A stretch of 64,000 bases of DNA, from contig JAANDG010000620.1 of assembly GCA_036852015.1 (NCBI GenBank), positions 1 through 64,000 on the forward strand, written 5' to 3'. Position numbers and translations under genes: made by a program. Shown one piece after another: positions 11,801 to 23,932 of the stretch (within the stretch, counting starts at the first letter, position 1; the number at the start of each line of letters is the position of its first letter). The notes below the pieces were generated by a model. That model made no database searches. It had not been told where the DNA came from and was given only the letters and a program-made list of their open reading frames with translations. The DNA is from Pelodera strongyloides (lineage: Eukaryota > Nematoda > Chromadorea > Rhabditida > Rhabditidae).

Positions 11801-14800
11801 ATCCCCATCAACTATGACTATGGAAGAGGTGAGTTTGGATTTCCAGTCTATTTTTGTTATTTGTCGTTTGCGTTGTTTCATTTTCTGCCGTTCTATTGCT
11901 AGTATACTAAGTGTACTAATTTGAAATCTCCCTAATTGTATTCTAACCCAAACACTGTTTTTAAATTGCTCAATCCGTGGTAAACTCTGTACTTGAGGAA
12001 TAGATAGTAGACTTGGTGAAACTATTACCAGTTGAATGCAAATAATGCAAAAGACTCTATAATGGCAGCCCTTAGCAAAATTTCGTAAATGTTAAAGCGA
12101 ATTACTGGCCGGTTTTTGAAACGTTAGTTGCTCGAATTTAGCTCGATATTTTATTCTAATTTATGCTCATTTTCATATGCTGCATAAGAATGCAAGTGTA
12201 CTCGATGTGTTTGAAAAACCGGCCTGTATTTCGCTTTAAGGAGTGGATCAATGAGGATTCGACAAAGGAGTTACCTAATCACGCAGGCAGACGTGGTGGT
12301 TGTCAGGGGTGTGCACGCCTCGATTGTCCGGATGCAGGTATGGTAGTTGTAGTTTGTAGTTATGATTTAGCTATTGGTAGCTTAAACGCTGAAACGTGTT
12401 GGTTAAGAAAACTGTCTTTTATAAGCGTCGGAATATGGGGCACTAGTGAAAATCGGGCGGGCGTTGGTGAAAGCGTAGGCTACTTCTTACTGACGCGCAT
12501 TACGTTCATTATTTTTGTGTGTAGAATCAAGTCAGTTGCTAAGTAAGGCAAACGCACAATACTACTGATGATGAAGACTTGCGAGTGACTTTGGTGCACT
12601 TATCCTCATCAACTATGACTATCGAAGATGTTTTGGGCTTTTTTCGCTGTTTGGTTTGTCTGCTTGTGTACCCTTGTTGTACCAGCACTTGTTGTTGTTG
12701 TACCAACTGTAAGGTTAGTAAGGTAAAAGCAGCTTGTGATGGGTCTTCCATGAATATTCTAATCTAATATAAAAAGTAACTATTCTAAACGAACATAGCA
12801 TGTTATTTACTTTGGGAACAGTCCGTTTTCTCTAGGTTACTTCACTAAACCCGCTATTCCTTATGGAAAACATGAACAATTACTACGCGGAAGACTTCCA
12901 CTAAACACTCTATATTTGGACCCAGCGGTAAGTGGTTTTTGATTTGTGCGTAGTTATTATCTTCCAGTTAGATAATTAATATTTTTGTTGGTTATGCGTA
13001 CAATGATATATGCAGAAAACTGAGAAAACACTTGATATTTGAAAGAAGATTGCATAATTCATGCATGAAATTATGTAGGTAAAAAGTCTATTCCATGATT
13101 TTTAGCTGTTTGTCGTCATACGTTCCCAATTTCTACATGACTATCTGTGGGTTCGGTCCTGTGATCTCATGCCTAGATGTCAATATTGGACAATCAACCA
13201 GCAGATGTGTTTGGTAGGTATTTGTTTCTTATAAATTATAACCTTCCTTTTCTTGTAGTCTTGGTCACAGCGATTTTAGTGTAGTGTGCTTACCTTCGTA
13301 GTGTAATAGAAAATAGAATATAGAATGCATGCCCAAAGTCCTATCATCTGCCTGTTTAATGAGCGAGCTCATGTAGGGGACGTTTTAGAGAAATCCGAAT
13401 CCGAAGAAGATCTGACTTTGAGCAATTCGTAAGTAGTTCGAACGCGATTTTTTTTTACCATAATATAGCCAGTTTTATTTTGTATCATTTCCTTGTTTTA
13501 GAAGGAGAAACAACAACGATTGCAACGTTTTCGCGGATTACCCACCACTTCAACCCCACAAGTGTGTAACTCGCTGGAGGAAAATGGTTTAAAGCAGGAA
13601 CTGTGCACCCCTCGTGTTATGGCGATGGCGTCGATGAGTGCTGTTGATATAGTTGGTTTTACGTTTTGGTACAGATTTGGTTTCTAGAGGCCTTTTTCGA
13701 AAAGAAGTCGTGATTTTCCAAAAAAAAGATGCTAATTGAAGTAGTTTTTGTGATCATGTAAACAGTGTTTTCGTATGTTCCATATCCCTATGTATACTTC
13801 AGTAGGATAAGTAAAGGAGTGACAGTTTTGCGGCTTCGTAAGTGATGAAATTGAAGTTTTAGACAGGAAATGTTGGGATATTGTGGAAACAGCGTAGGTA
13901 TATATCGTGCCTGTGTCTAATTGATAATTTAGGCCTGTGTTTCGTGTTCTTGATTTGATATTATTGTCTGTGTGTAGGATCGTTGTTTTCCTAATGATCC
14001 GAACAGTTTATTTGATGTGGGGGTATAGCTCAGTGGCAGAGCATTCGACTGCAGATCGAGAGGTCCCCGGTTCAAATCCGAGTGCCCCCTATCCTTTTGT
14101 AATTTTGTATTCTGTTCATTCTGTTGTTAGGTAGTCAGAGTTCCTGAATGTCACCTTTCAGCGTTAGTTGTTTGTTGTCGCCATCGCCATGAAGTACCAA
14201 CCAACCAGTGGATCTAATGTTACCACCGGATATGGCTGCTGAATTGAACCCTCAAAATCAAAATGATGATAATTTGGATTTTGGTAAGCTACTTTAAAAA
14301 ACTGATTATCATTTTGAGTAGTAGTTGTTCTTTTTTGCCAGTTTCAGCCGATATCACATTATTACTTTGACGTACTCGTTTCATGAAAGTCGGAATCCGC
14401 GCGCGCTGCACGATAATATGCCTACGGGGTAATTCCATCCGTTTGTCTGTGGGGGTATAGCTCAGTGGCAGAGCATTCGACTGCAGATCGAGAGGTCCCC
14501 GGTTCAAATCCGAGTGCCCCCTATGTTTTTGCGTATTGCTCTGATGTAGCATATTTGCACTCTTTCCTTTGGGTTCTGGTTTGTCTTGGCCATAAGATGT
14601 ATGGATAGCATTTTTTGGCGGTAAGTGTTGACGTGTCTTCGTGTCTTGTGTTTTTTGTTGTTGTTTTGGACAACTGTGCCATATTTATGCATTTCAGCAA
14701 CACAATTTGCATATAATGCAAGGTAGTGGGTACAATTGTCCAGCATATCTCAAAACCACGTGTCATAGCGCCTTATGGTTGATATGACTAAAGCTCTATG

Positions 14801-16936
14801 CGAGTTATATTTGCACAAGTTTATGCTAGGGTTATTGTGATTTTTTTATTTATTCATTTATTTTGTTATTGTGATTATTTATTTATTCTATGTGATTCTG
14901 CTTGTGGAGGCGGCGATGACGAGATGGAGGTGGGCTCCCATTATATGGTGCTCAAGGGCAACGTGTTCCCCGGCCGCCCCAGTAGTGAGGTGGAAGTTGG
15001 CAGGTTGGTTGCATTTTAATAATAATAATAATAATAAGAATCTTATTATATAAAGTTGGGAGCTTTGTTTGTGCGTTTGTTTGATTGTACGTTTGGATGA
15101 TTTGCGTTACGCTCAGGTTGTAGGATTGGTTCAGTAGTTCATGTTCCCATGCACTGAGCCATCTCACATCCTGAGCGCCCCTCTCACAAAAGCAGTAAAA
15201 AGGCTGCATCTATGGAATGCGTGTGCCGTATCAGCCGTGCGAGTTGGCGGCGCTCAAAGTACTACGAATAAACTACAAAGAACATGCAGATCTAGAGCAA
15301 CAAAAAGAACAACGAAGCGGATTTTTGCATATAATCCATACCATACTCTAATTTTTTGTAACTACTTTTGAATCCACGTTTCACTTTCACGTATGCATAA
15401 AATAAAATAAATGTAATAGAAAGTCGCCTCGGGCGGCGTAGCCGGCTGGTAGTAAATAAATCTTTTACGCGTGTGATCTCTTGTTCCTCCGGGTTTTTTT
15501 TTGACGACCACACTAAATGTTTCAGAAGATCAGCTGCCGCGAGCAGGGTCTCTGTCGTCAACACAGTGCACTTTCTGAAAAGTGAGGTGTCTGAGTCATC
15601 GCAGGATAAGGTAGTAGGTTATTTGAGTTGAGGCTTTTTTCTTCTTATCGAGTGATGCCTTAAGTTTTGGGACAAGTCGTCTACCTATGACTTATGATAG
15701 ATGTATAGAAAGAAATTCCGAACCGAGTAACTAGATAATGTTCTCCTTGTGTGGAGATCTGGCTAATTAATTTTGGAAGGTGTTTTTTGTGGTGTGCTCG
15801 ACTGCTTGGCCATTATGTGTAGTCTAATTTGTTTTGGTTTGCAGGTCAGACAAGACTTATCATCATCAGCATCGGACGTGCCACGACCAAGAAGCTCACG
15901 AATTCAAGTGCCTACCCAAGTACTGTATTTTTGGTTACCTTTTTTCTTCGTAATGGCATTGCTTCGATCAATCGACGCGTGTGTGCGTTGTGGGCATCTG
16001 CGTACTTTTCATTGGGCCTCATGTAGTGGAAACTGGAAACTATAATGTAGTGGAAACTGGAAACTATACTTATTACTTATTTACTTATTTTTATAGAGTT
16101 CGTCGTTGCCTCATTTGACTGGTGCTCATGTTGCTCTGCCAGTGGTGTATCGCGATCCGTTCGCGATTTCAGGGCCAAAGGAGGAGAAGCCACGCCGGCT
16201 TAGGGAGAGCCTGCGGTGTCAGAATGTGGCCGTTATGAAGGAAGAACTCAAGAGGGTAGGTTGTTCTGTTGTCCATTTGTGCATGTTTAGTTAATTGATA
16301 TTTTCAACTCCATTTTGTACAAGTGTAGCACTGGATGGAGTTTTCTTTTATCGTAGTAAGTAACTTAACATCGCTTGTTCATTCATGTAGGACGCTAGCT
16401 GTTGAAATGTGGAAAGGGTGTATATGTAGTGTATTGGATATGTCTCGTCTCGAACTCTTATGGTTCTATTTGGTGTGCCATTTGTTATTATTGAGTTTTT
16501 TTTAACCTTGTGTAGCTACTAAACGTCGGTTGTTAAGAACTAACGGAACATTTGGTACCTCAGGAACGTGTTATAATGAATATTATAATGAAGTGGTGCA
16601 TAAATCGGTTTTCTGGTAGTCAGTTAGCTATTGGCTATTGCATACGGGCTTAGAGACATCGAGACCTTATTTTCGCATTTTTGCCAATGAAAGCCTGAAA
16701 AATCTTTTTTTTTTCAGAGATACTCCGGCTTTGAGAATATGGCAGCTCGACTGCGAAACCTGGAGCACATTCTTAATACGGGCGATTGTGGTGCGGCGGA
16801 TACAAATGTTTCCACAGATTATGATGACGACACAACAGGACTGACTTGGGTACGTCTTTCTTTTTGGTATCTCCACGAGGTCCACAATAAGGGTCACTCT
16901 GATACTTGTTGGCATTTTGAATCAAGGGCTGGACAG

Positions 16937-16990
<54 letters not shown>

Positions 16991-19900
16991 AAATAATATT
17001 CCGAGACTTCGTTGCTCAAAGCTTTTAGCGTTTTTAACGGTTTCATATTCTGTTCCTTGCATTGTTGACTTGTTTTTACCTTTTCAGCAGAGGACTCTGG
17101 CCAACTTTAACGTTCAACTGCTCAGAAATTCGGCAAAGAATCGCGCAGAAAAGACGAAATTACTGGGAAAGAAATCCAGGAAATGTCTAGATGATGATGA
17201 CGATTTGATGCTTAACGACGAAGGGGAAGGTTGTGCGTTTAGCTTGGTTTTGCATTTAGTTTTACCTCCCATGTCCCATTGTTACCGTACCTAAGGGAAG
17301 TGAGCGGGTTCGCTACTGTGCCGGTGCCCGGTCTAGAGGAGCTGGTTAGCCAAGCCACACTGTACATGTACTGCAGTGGCGGACCTTGATTGAGCGACGC
17401 AATCTGGGAGTTTGACGAATGTTGGTATTAAAGCGAAATACCGGCCGGTTTTTGAAACAATTGAAACGCACTGCGTACACCTGCTTTCTTATGCAGCATA
17501 TGCAAATGAGCAAAAAAACTAGAATAAAAACTAGACCCCCACTTTGCATAAATGCATAGGAATGCAAGTACTTGAGATGCGTTTCAAAAATCGGCCGGTA
17601 TTTCTCTTTAAAGTGAACAACGCTGGAGACTAACCTAACCTTTTTAGACGGTTCTGCTGGTGGCGATAACCAGCCCTTTGACGGATGTCTCAGTGATAAC
17701 CTGGACGTGAACATGGAAGATGATTGGAACCAGCCGGATGGGGAGGATGACTTTGAAGATGATAGAGGTCCTCTTCCCATTGGGGACGCCATCCCCGGGG
17801 AGATATCAACGAACAACAACCCGGAACCGAAGAGACTCACGTGGAAGGAGTTTGGTGAGTGCTTGTGGAATGTGGGGTAGGAAGTACTATATAAATGATA
17901 GCTGGAGAGCTATAGGGGAGGAGAATATAATATAAAGTGTGATGTGCGATAGTGTAGAAGTGAACGCAAAGTACACTTATTGGTAAACACGAACGTTTGT
18001 TGTGAATTGTGCGGTACAATGTACAATTAGAACTAAAATTTAGAAACTATACACATGGGTTACTGTGTGTGACTGTAAGTGGGGTTTAGAGGTGCGTAAG
18101 TGCGTATGAAGTATGCAGATAGGTAGTTTGAGTGATATAGCTGTGAATGCATAGAAAGGACAAAGTTGAGAAAATATAATAAAAAGAACATGGAATCTCG
18201 TTTTGTTCATTATCCTTCATATCTTACTGTAGTTTATTTTATTGGTTATCGCGTGAAAATAGAAAAGTGTATAAAAGTCTACATTCCTGGAGGTTCTATT
18301 TTACATTTTGGCTGCTTTTAGACGATGACAACCTTAACTTTCCCTGTCAAGACATTAATGACTTGCTGGAATCGTTTGTTGATGATGGCCGTGATAATCG
18401 AGACTGTAACCTGGACCGGGCGACTCTAAATGCAATGAGGGTCAACGATATGTTTATCAAGTAAGCAGTGTATTTTTATTTCTTTTTATTGAAAAATAAC
18501 TTCCTTAAATATTCATTTCGGAGGTTTTGATAATGTTCTACTCTTGTTTTGCTGTGCGGTCACGTAGCTCTTTTCGTGTGTCGTGCATGTGCAGCGATGT
18601 CCGAGTGGTTAAGGAGATTGACTAGAAATCAATTGGGCTCTGCCCGCGTAGGTTCGAATCCTGCTCGCTGCGAACTTTTTGCAAGTTGAGATTTTTGATC
18701 GAATGAATAGTAATGTTGCTTCCTCATATAAACGGGGGGTTTAATACATGATTATTTAGTTTGTCATGTTTTTATTATTGTTAGATTATTTGTGTTTATG
18801 GAAGGAAGCATTAGAAACGCATTTTCTTTAGCTCTGAGGAGTTTATTGACAAGCGAAAGCAACTTGAGAAGGAGGTTGCGGACTGGGAAGATTACATTAT
18901 ACCGAAACTTGAGGAGGTTAGTCCATATGCACGTTATTACTGTACAACAGACGGCTACTATATACATTCGGTGTACTTTTTGAAGCGATATAACAACTGG
19001 GTGGGTTTGAAACGGATGCTGACCGTAATTTTCTAAAGTGGTGTATGCAAAGATTTTGTATTCTAATCATTTTTGCTTACGATGCATGATAATGCAGTTG
19101 TTTCGACACGCGTTTAAAAAACCGGCTGGTATATCGCTTTAAAGATGAAACTTTGAGACAGAATTCAATGTACAGAGTACTACTCTTTATATTTCTATCA
19201 CGTACCAGTTTGTATTTGTTTATTTGTCAATGCATTAGAGAAACGTTTTGCAGGAGCTAGAGAAAAAACCGTTCGACATTCACACGTATACAGGAGAGTT
19301 GCTGGACTCTTTTGACAATGTCGGTGATAAGCAAGGACTGCCAGAAGTGAGACTTTTTACGTTGAATAATAATAACTATTTATTCTGGTAATACTAATAA
19401 CATATGGAGTATAATGTACTTGTAGTATACTGTACTAGCCAAGATAGAACTTCCAACTTTTTGACACAAAGACACGTTTTACAGCTATTAATGGGGTTTC
19501 CAAGTACCCCAAAAGTGTGAGTGTCTCTCTGTCAAAACTACCGTATTTTGGCACTAAAAATGAATGTTTAATATGAAAAATTATAAAAAATATTATCGTG
19601 GAATTCCAAAATACGGTAGATTTTAAGAAGCATATTTGGAACCCGATGAGCTAGGTCTGTTCTGGCATCTATCTGCTGTCAACGTGCAGTTGTATTACTT
19701 TACCTTTACTTCTACTTCATAACACACATCAAGCAGTGGGACACACCAACACACCATGTGGTAAATAAAGGCATGCAATGAATTACTTGCAGTTGTGTGT
19801 CGACAAAGAGAAGTATGAAGTGTCGCGGGTATTCATGTCTGTCTTGATGATGGCCAACACTGGCAATGTTGAGGTAGTTTATGTTTATTTTTATCGTTAG

Positions 19901-20334
19901 AGTTAGATGGAACTTGTCACATTGCGGAACGCAGCCTCTTGCCTACATGTTTATTAGTTCATTTAGTAGAGACGAGTAACCCATCTTCTAAATCTGAGTA
20001 TCTAGGGTATTGCGAAGAATACCAATGGAAGAAGTGTCGTGGTATCGCAGTTGTCTAACATGTGATTCACAGACCACGTGCAATACTGCTTTATTGTGCG
20101 GTAGTCCACTACAAAAACTAGCGTACTCTCCAGCCGAATAATTGTCGATGACTACTGCATTATGTTTATCGCATGAGTATTCTTACAAGTATATCAGAAT
20201 AATTGTTGCGTTTTCAGATTACGCACGACCCTGAAAATCCCATAAATTCGATGAATGTGCGCTTGGTTTCTCGTGAACGACCTAACGCAGATTTGATCAG
20301 TGATGCTGTCAAACAATCGAATGACAAGTCGTGA
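8863..20334 (+). CDS. NCAPH2: Condensin II complex subunit H2 (kleisin)
   Basis: Kleisin that bridges the SMC2/SMC4 heads of condensin II for mitotic chromosome assembly. Exons: 8863-8964, 9047-9169, 9293-9365, 9662-9744, 10091-10214, 10570-10700, 11769-11828, 12241-12337, 12836-12927, 13177-13213, 13389-13428, 13502-about 13613, about 14209-14283, 14910-15003, 15526-15610, 15845-15919, 16097-16255, 16718-16849, 17088-17229, 17648-17854, 18322-18460, 18832-18916, 19254-19346, 19793-19873 and 20218-20334; about 850 residues. The N-terminus (NRFNYLIEPCKDLAKNF, then LVQGAAFVYGRKVDYV) matches the CAP-H2 family start. The acidic middle and the C-terminal DWEDYIIPKLEE and FDIHTYTGELLDSF motifs match its C-terminal half. 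It is longer than human CAP-H2 (about 600). The joins between 13177 and 14283 are uncertain. Five tRNA genes and several MITEs lie in its introns. Confidence 0.9.
9893..10070 (+). repeat. SINE-like repeat family E (copy E2)
   Basis: Shares CCTGGCCCTAGCCCGAAG, TTTGTCATCTGGAACTCGTC and GGTGCACGCTCTTG with copy E1, and ends in TTATTATTTATTATT. It lies just upstream of CAP-H2 exon 5. Confidence 0.65.
10972..11043 (-). tRNA. tRNA-Gln (CTG)
   Basis: 72 nt on the minus strand in a CAP-H2 intron. The 7-bp acceptor stem GGCCCCG/CGGGGCC is perfect. The anticodon arm CAGGA-CTCTGAA-TCCTG gives anticodon CTG, and the T loop is TTCGAAT. A TTTTT run just past the 3' end acts as the Pol III terminator. Confidence 0.95.
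11534..11605 (-). tRNA. tRNA-Gly (TCC)
   Basis: 72 nt on the minus strand in a CAP-H2 intron. The acceptor stem is GCGTTCG/CGAACGC. The anticodon loop CTTCCAA gives TCC. The T arm is GGGGG-TTCGATT-CCCCC. It is followed by a T-run on the minus strand. Confidence 0.95.
12092..12239. mobile_element. Family A MITE (copy A2) at a splice acceptor
   Basis: TTAA-flanked, with ends TTAAAGCGAATTACTGGCC and TGTATTTCGCTTTAA. The right end runs straight into CAP-H2 exon 8 (12241): its pyrimidine-rich TTTCGCTTTAA plus one G forms the 3' splice site. Confidence 0.85.
14019..14090 (+). tRNA. tRNA-Cys (GCA), copy 1
   Basis: 72 nt. The acceptor stem is GGGGGTA/TGCCCCC with one mismatch or wobble. The anticodon loop CTGCAGA gives GCA. 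The A box is TAGCTCAGTGG and the T loop TTCAAAT. A TTTT run follows. It lies in a CAP-H2 intron. Confidence 0.93.
14451..14522 (+). tRNA. tRNA-Cys (GCA), copy 2
   Basis: Identical to the copy 432 bp upstream, including the AT dinucleotide after the gene, and followed by TTTTT. A CAP-H2 exon (about 14209-14283) lies between the two copies, so a local duplication or later gene conversion is likely. Confidence 0.93.
16029..16070 (+). repeat. Two-copy tandem repeat
   Basis: GTAGTGGAAACTGGAAACTATA occurs twice in a row, just upstream of the CAP-H2 exon at 16097. It is shown here as a short duplication in intron sequence. Confidence 0.6.
16939..16988 (+). repeat. (GT)n microsatellite
   Basis: About 25 uninterrupted GT units in a CAP-H2 intron, 90 bp past a 5' splice site. 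Confidence 0.97.
17428..17611. mobile_element. Family A MITE (copy A3)
   Basis: TTAAAGCGAAATACCGGCC at the left and CCGGTATTTCTCTTTAA at the right, 36 nt upstream of the CAP-H2 exon at 17648. Confidence 0.9.
18591..18672 (+). tRNA. tRNA-Ser (AGA)
   Basis: 82 nt with a long variable arm, as expected for Ser. The acceptor stem is GCAGCGA/TCGCTGC. The anticodon arm ATTGA-CTAGAAA-TCAAT gives AGA. The B box is GGTTCGAATCC. TTTTT follows. It lies in a CAP-H2 intron. Confidence 0.95.
19060..19142. mobile_element. Family A MITE fragment (A4)
   Basis: Only the right end is clear (ACCGGCTGGTATATCGCTTTAA). The left end is not recognisable, so this is a truncated or decayed copy. Confidence 0.55.
19491..19645. 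mobile_element. Family D foldback element (D2)
   Basis: Begins ATGGGGTTTCCAAGTACCCC. Inner arms CTACCGTATTTTGG and CCAAAATACGGTAG pair. The right end TTGGAACCCGAT is degraded. Confidence 0.65.
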
Positions 20335-20758
20335 TTTCTCCTGGAATATGGCTCGACTCGTTCCGCCATATAACATACGATCTCCAAAGTCTCCAGTATA
20401 TTGTATCAGTATAGGCTATAGGCATTAGCTTCCCCTTCCCGGTAGTACAATTAGTCGTAGGTTTGGGATATTGACCTTTGTAGTCCGTTTTCACGCTTAC
20501 TCGAATGTACCTAACACTGATTATTATCAGTGATACACTAAAAAACCTCGCCTCTGTATTATCCATACCTTGAATAAGTGATCTCGCACCTTGTAGTTAA
20601 TTTTAATATTGTAATAACTCGCATTATGGATACTTGTATAGTTTTGCACATATGCCAAAGTAGCTTTTCACTCGTTGTTTTGAATTGAGAAGTTTTACTG
20701 TTTTAATCGTGTATTTCGCGAATCTTCTGCGTTTTCATGAGTACATATTTCACTAGGT

Positions 20759-20764
20759 AATAAA
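20759..20764 (+). promoter_or_regulatory. Candidate polyA signal of CAP-H2
   Basis: AATAAA 425 nt past the CAP-H2 stop codon and about 100 nt before the convergent NDUFB3 stop. Confidence 0.4.
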
Positions 20765-20859
20765 TAATGCTACACACTGTCTGTGTGGTTAAAAGACATT
20801 TATATTATCTCTACATAATTCACTTTTATCTCTACGCTCGTTGGTGGTGGCCTTCCTAT

Positions 20860-21726
20860 TTAGTGATGTCCGGCCCAGCTTGTGTGTCCCGTCTTGTTGT
20901 ATGAATAGATTTCCTCAGCGAGAATCAGTAGGGCGGCAGCTCCGACTCCGGCTTTCCAACCAGGCATGATCAACTGAAAATAGTGATTATCAAAGGTAGT
21001 AACTATCGGAATGTTCTCATCTAAGTATAGTTGCACTCATTTTGCAAGCTTTTGGATTTTGGACTAGTTGTTAAATAGAAACGACACGACCGATAGTGGA
21101 TAGGATTTCAAATTTGCAATCGCCTAATTATTTGGTATTTGTCAATTACACAAAATCGGATAAAATTGCATGGTTTCAATGTAACAAAAAGCGAAGGGAT
21201 AAGATTCAACATAGGACTAATTAGTTTCATTCGTGAAAAACAATGATACAACGAAAAAAAACATAGTACTTACGGTTTTGAAGTGAGCCCACTGACCACG
21301 AACATGGGGATACCTCTTATCGTACAAATATACGTAGTTCCTGAATATTATCGTTCGATTCAATTGGGCAAAAACACTGGTACACAAGTGATTACTTTAT
21401 TCTGAAAAGAACAAAAGCTAATATGAAATTTGTGCTCCAAAATAGTATTAGTGGTTTGATGATTGCGAAAATAAACTCGTACGAATTTTTCAAAAGCTAC
21501 ATTATTAATGATTGTTTTGTTGTTGGTGCTGATGGCGCTCCTACCCTTCGTTGTCGAATAAATAACTGGGAATTGACCCAAATGCTCGTGTTTACCTGAT
21601 CCACGGGTCCTTGAGGCCAATCTGAGCCAGTCGCTTCTCGTGTGCAGCCAATTGCGGGAATGATCGATAGTTGTTGTAGATGGAATAATTGGGAATCTTA
21701 AACGGCTCACCGTGTCCACCACCCAT
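20860..21726 (-). CDS. NDUFB3: Complex I accessory subunit B12 (NDUFB3)
   Basis: Three exons on the minus strand: 21596-21726, 21274-21340 and 20860-20973. Phases join to give 103 residues, close to the usual 98. This is a single-pass subunit of the membrane arm of mitochondrial NADH:ubiquinone oxidoreductase. The sequence starts MGGGHGEPFKIPNYSIYNNY and has the family motif LKDPWIRN (human LRDPW). The C-terminal exon has one hydrophobic segment (VGAAALLILAEE) and ends in a His-containing tail (TSWAGHH). TTTCAG lies 5 nt before the ATG, a likely spliced-leader site. The gene converges on CAP-H2. Confidence 0.92.
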
Positions 21727-23932
21727 GTTGGCTGAAAGTGTTTTATAAATAGTAACCAAAACGTTTTATTACTGCTTGGAGAAATTGGAAACGAACGAAA
21801 AAATCTTCGTCCCGATTACAGTGTAGTAATGTTAACAGAATGCATGCATGATGGAAGAAGAAATTGGGATGGGGACCAGACGGAACTGGGAACAACGAAT
21901 GAATCGACGAACGACCAAAACGAGCTTCGCAAAAAAAATAGCCGAATGTTAAAAGGCAACCGGCCGCAGTGCACCTCAAAGAATTGGGCCGATCGACTTT
22001 TAATCGTGTGATTGATACTCAGTCGCACGCAACGCAGTTCTCTACATCAGAGACGCAGACGTGCAGAGTGGGTACTGTAGCACGTTCTTTTTATGGTTGG
22101 TACATGGTCGAATTGAGGGCAATTTTGGCGCAGGCGTACGCAATGATACGAATGACGAAAATTTTGTTAATTTTTTTATTTACTTCGAACTGGATGCGAA
22201 ATATAGACAGACTATCAAATTATAGATTAAATAAGAATATAAAGATTTATACATAGAATGTAGAATATCTCAACGGATGTGGTCTTTTTAAACAGGTATT
22301 CTGAATTTTGTAATGAAACCATTGTCCGTATCCGCACGAGGCATCTTTTTGACTATGCTCGCAGCCTCCCGTGTGGAGCAAGAGGAACAGAGAGTAACTC
22401 CAATCAACGACAGTTAGAGAGAATTTCTCCCACCCGGGAAGGGGGAGCTTGTAGGTAGTCACTGGGAAATTCTCTGTATTTTATCGGCGTTTCGTTTGCA
22501 GCGAGAATTTTTGCTCATTTGTAATATTCCTACTTTTTGTGGATCTCAAAAAATTACATAGGGGACAGCAGTCGTTTGTGATTGCATACATGCTCACTTA
22601 TTCTTCACTATGCTGAGTTAATTTGATCGATAGGAGTGTGTATCAAAAGTTGAAAAGGAACAACGAAAATAAATAGATGATGGAAAGGAAATCCGGCGTA
22701 GATGATATAAGATACGAGATTGGCGTATATGATATAAGATAGAATTGCTCTCAGTATAACAGCTTACAGCTATATAACTGAGAGGATATACAACTAATCG
22801 AAACATCTATCGGTAGGTAACGGTCTTCAAGGTCTTCAAGGTATTTGTGGTAGCAAGCATACATTACGGCATATAAAACAAGCTCACTTCAACTTGCCTT
22901 GGCCCAGTATAACTCGTTGGATTGCACGAACATTATATGAATACTTTATTCAGTGTACACCGAGGTAAAGCGGAAAGCAAAAAAAATATAACGACAATAA
23001 AATAACAACAACGACAATAAAATAACAATAAGAGTAATAAAGCGCGTATAACAAGCGAAAACAATATGTACAAATAACTAATTGTAAGTGTGAATGTTTC
23101 TATTTGCTACTTTATAAAGCTCTATTAAATCAAGCTTGAAGAAAATAAATGAGGTGGATCTGAGTCCTTGATAGGCCAGGTTCTGGAACGTTTTGGCGTT
23201 ACCCATTTCATGAACATTCCGCTTGGCCGGGGCAAAACAAGCTACGCTCGTTCTGTATATGAGAAAACTCATCTATTTTTAGTGCTCATTTTTTTTAGTT
23301 CAATTCATGAATCTTTCCACTAATTTAGCGTAAAGAATATGCTTAGGATTTGATTTTGTATAAAGCGGTTATCCCGTATATATTTTTTATGCATTTTCAG
23401 TTATTTTTCTGTATATTGTAACATGCAGAGTACGTACTGTAGAAAAGGAAAACAACGCGGTGCAAAAAGCTATGAACGCGCGGTTGGTTCACCACGCCTT
23501 TAGTTTTTTCCAAAACCGCAAACAGAAAACAGAAACCCCACTGTTTTCTTCAATTCTTGCTCAATCTTTTCTGGGTTTTCTTTTTAGACTGGAAGGTTTT
23601 CTTTTACATAAACATAGGGGCTTGTTCGGTTCTAGTACACTGTCGGAAAGTAATTACTTCTGCAATCAATCCTTTTCTCATTTTTCATTTATACTTTGCT
23701 ATTTTCACCTCGATTTGGTATTTTGCAACTAAAATTTATCTGTAGTTTGTCCATTGTGACGCTGTAGTAGTCGCTAACTGTGAATTTTATCCGATTGTTA
23801 CAGTGTTTTTCAGGAATGAGAAACTGATTGCGGCGCAAAACATTATCTGATAGAGGACATATGTGAATAGTCTCATTCTGTATAGGTTTCTGCTCATATT
23901 CCCAACGTATATAGTATATTAGTGTGTCGTTG
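21727..23932. other. Intergenic region, NDUFB3 to protease gene
   Basis: 2.2 kb between the NDUFB3 start (minus) and the first exon I can place for the protease gene (plus). It should hold both promoters. I see AT-rich sequence, small repeats (GATATAAGATA twice near 22705-22740) and one arm of an inverted repeat at 22935. Undetected 5' exons of the protease gene may lie near its right edge. Confidence 0.4.
22935..22976. repeat. Left arm of a 42-bp inverted repeat
   Basis: Matches the reverse complement of 24515-24556 at 41 of 42 positions (key core TTTATTCAGTGTACACCGA). The arms lie 1.5 kb apart and enclose the first two placeable exons of the protease gene. Confidence 0.8.

Noticed and set aside
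16917..16996. Val/Cys repeat peptide
   Set aside because: Translation of the (GT)n microsatellite.
23460..23745. Frame with aromatic-rich peptide upstream of the protease gene
   Set aside because: No splice or family support, and AT-driven composition.
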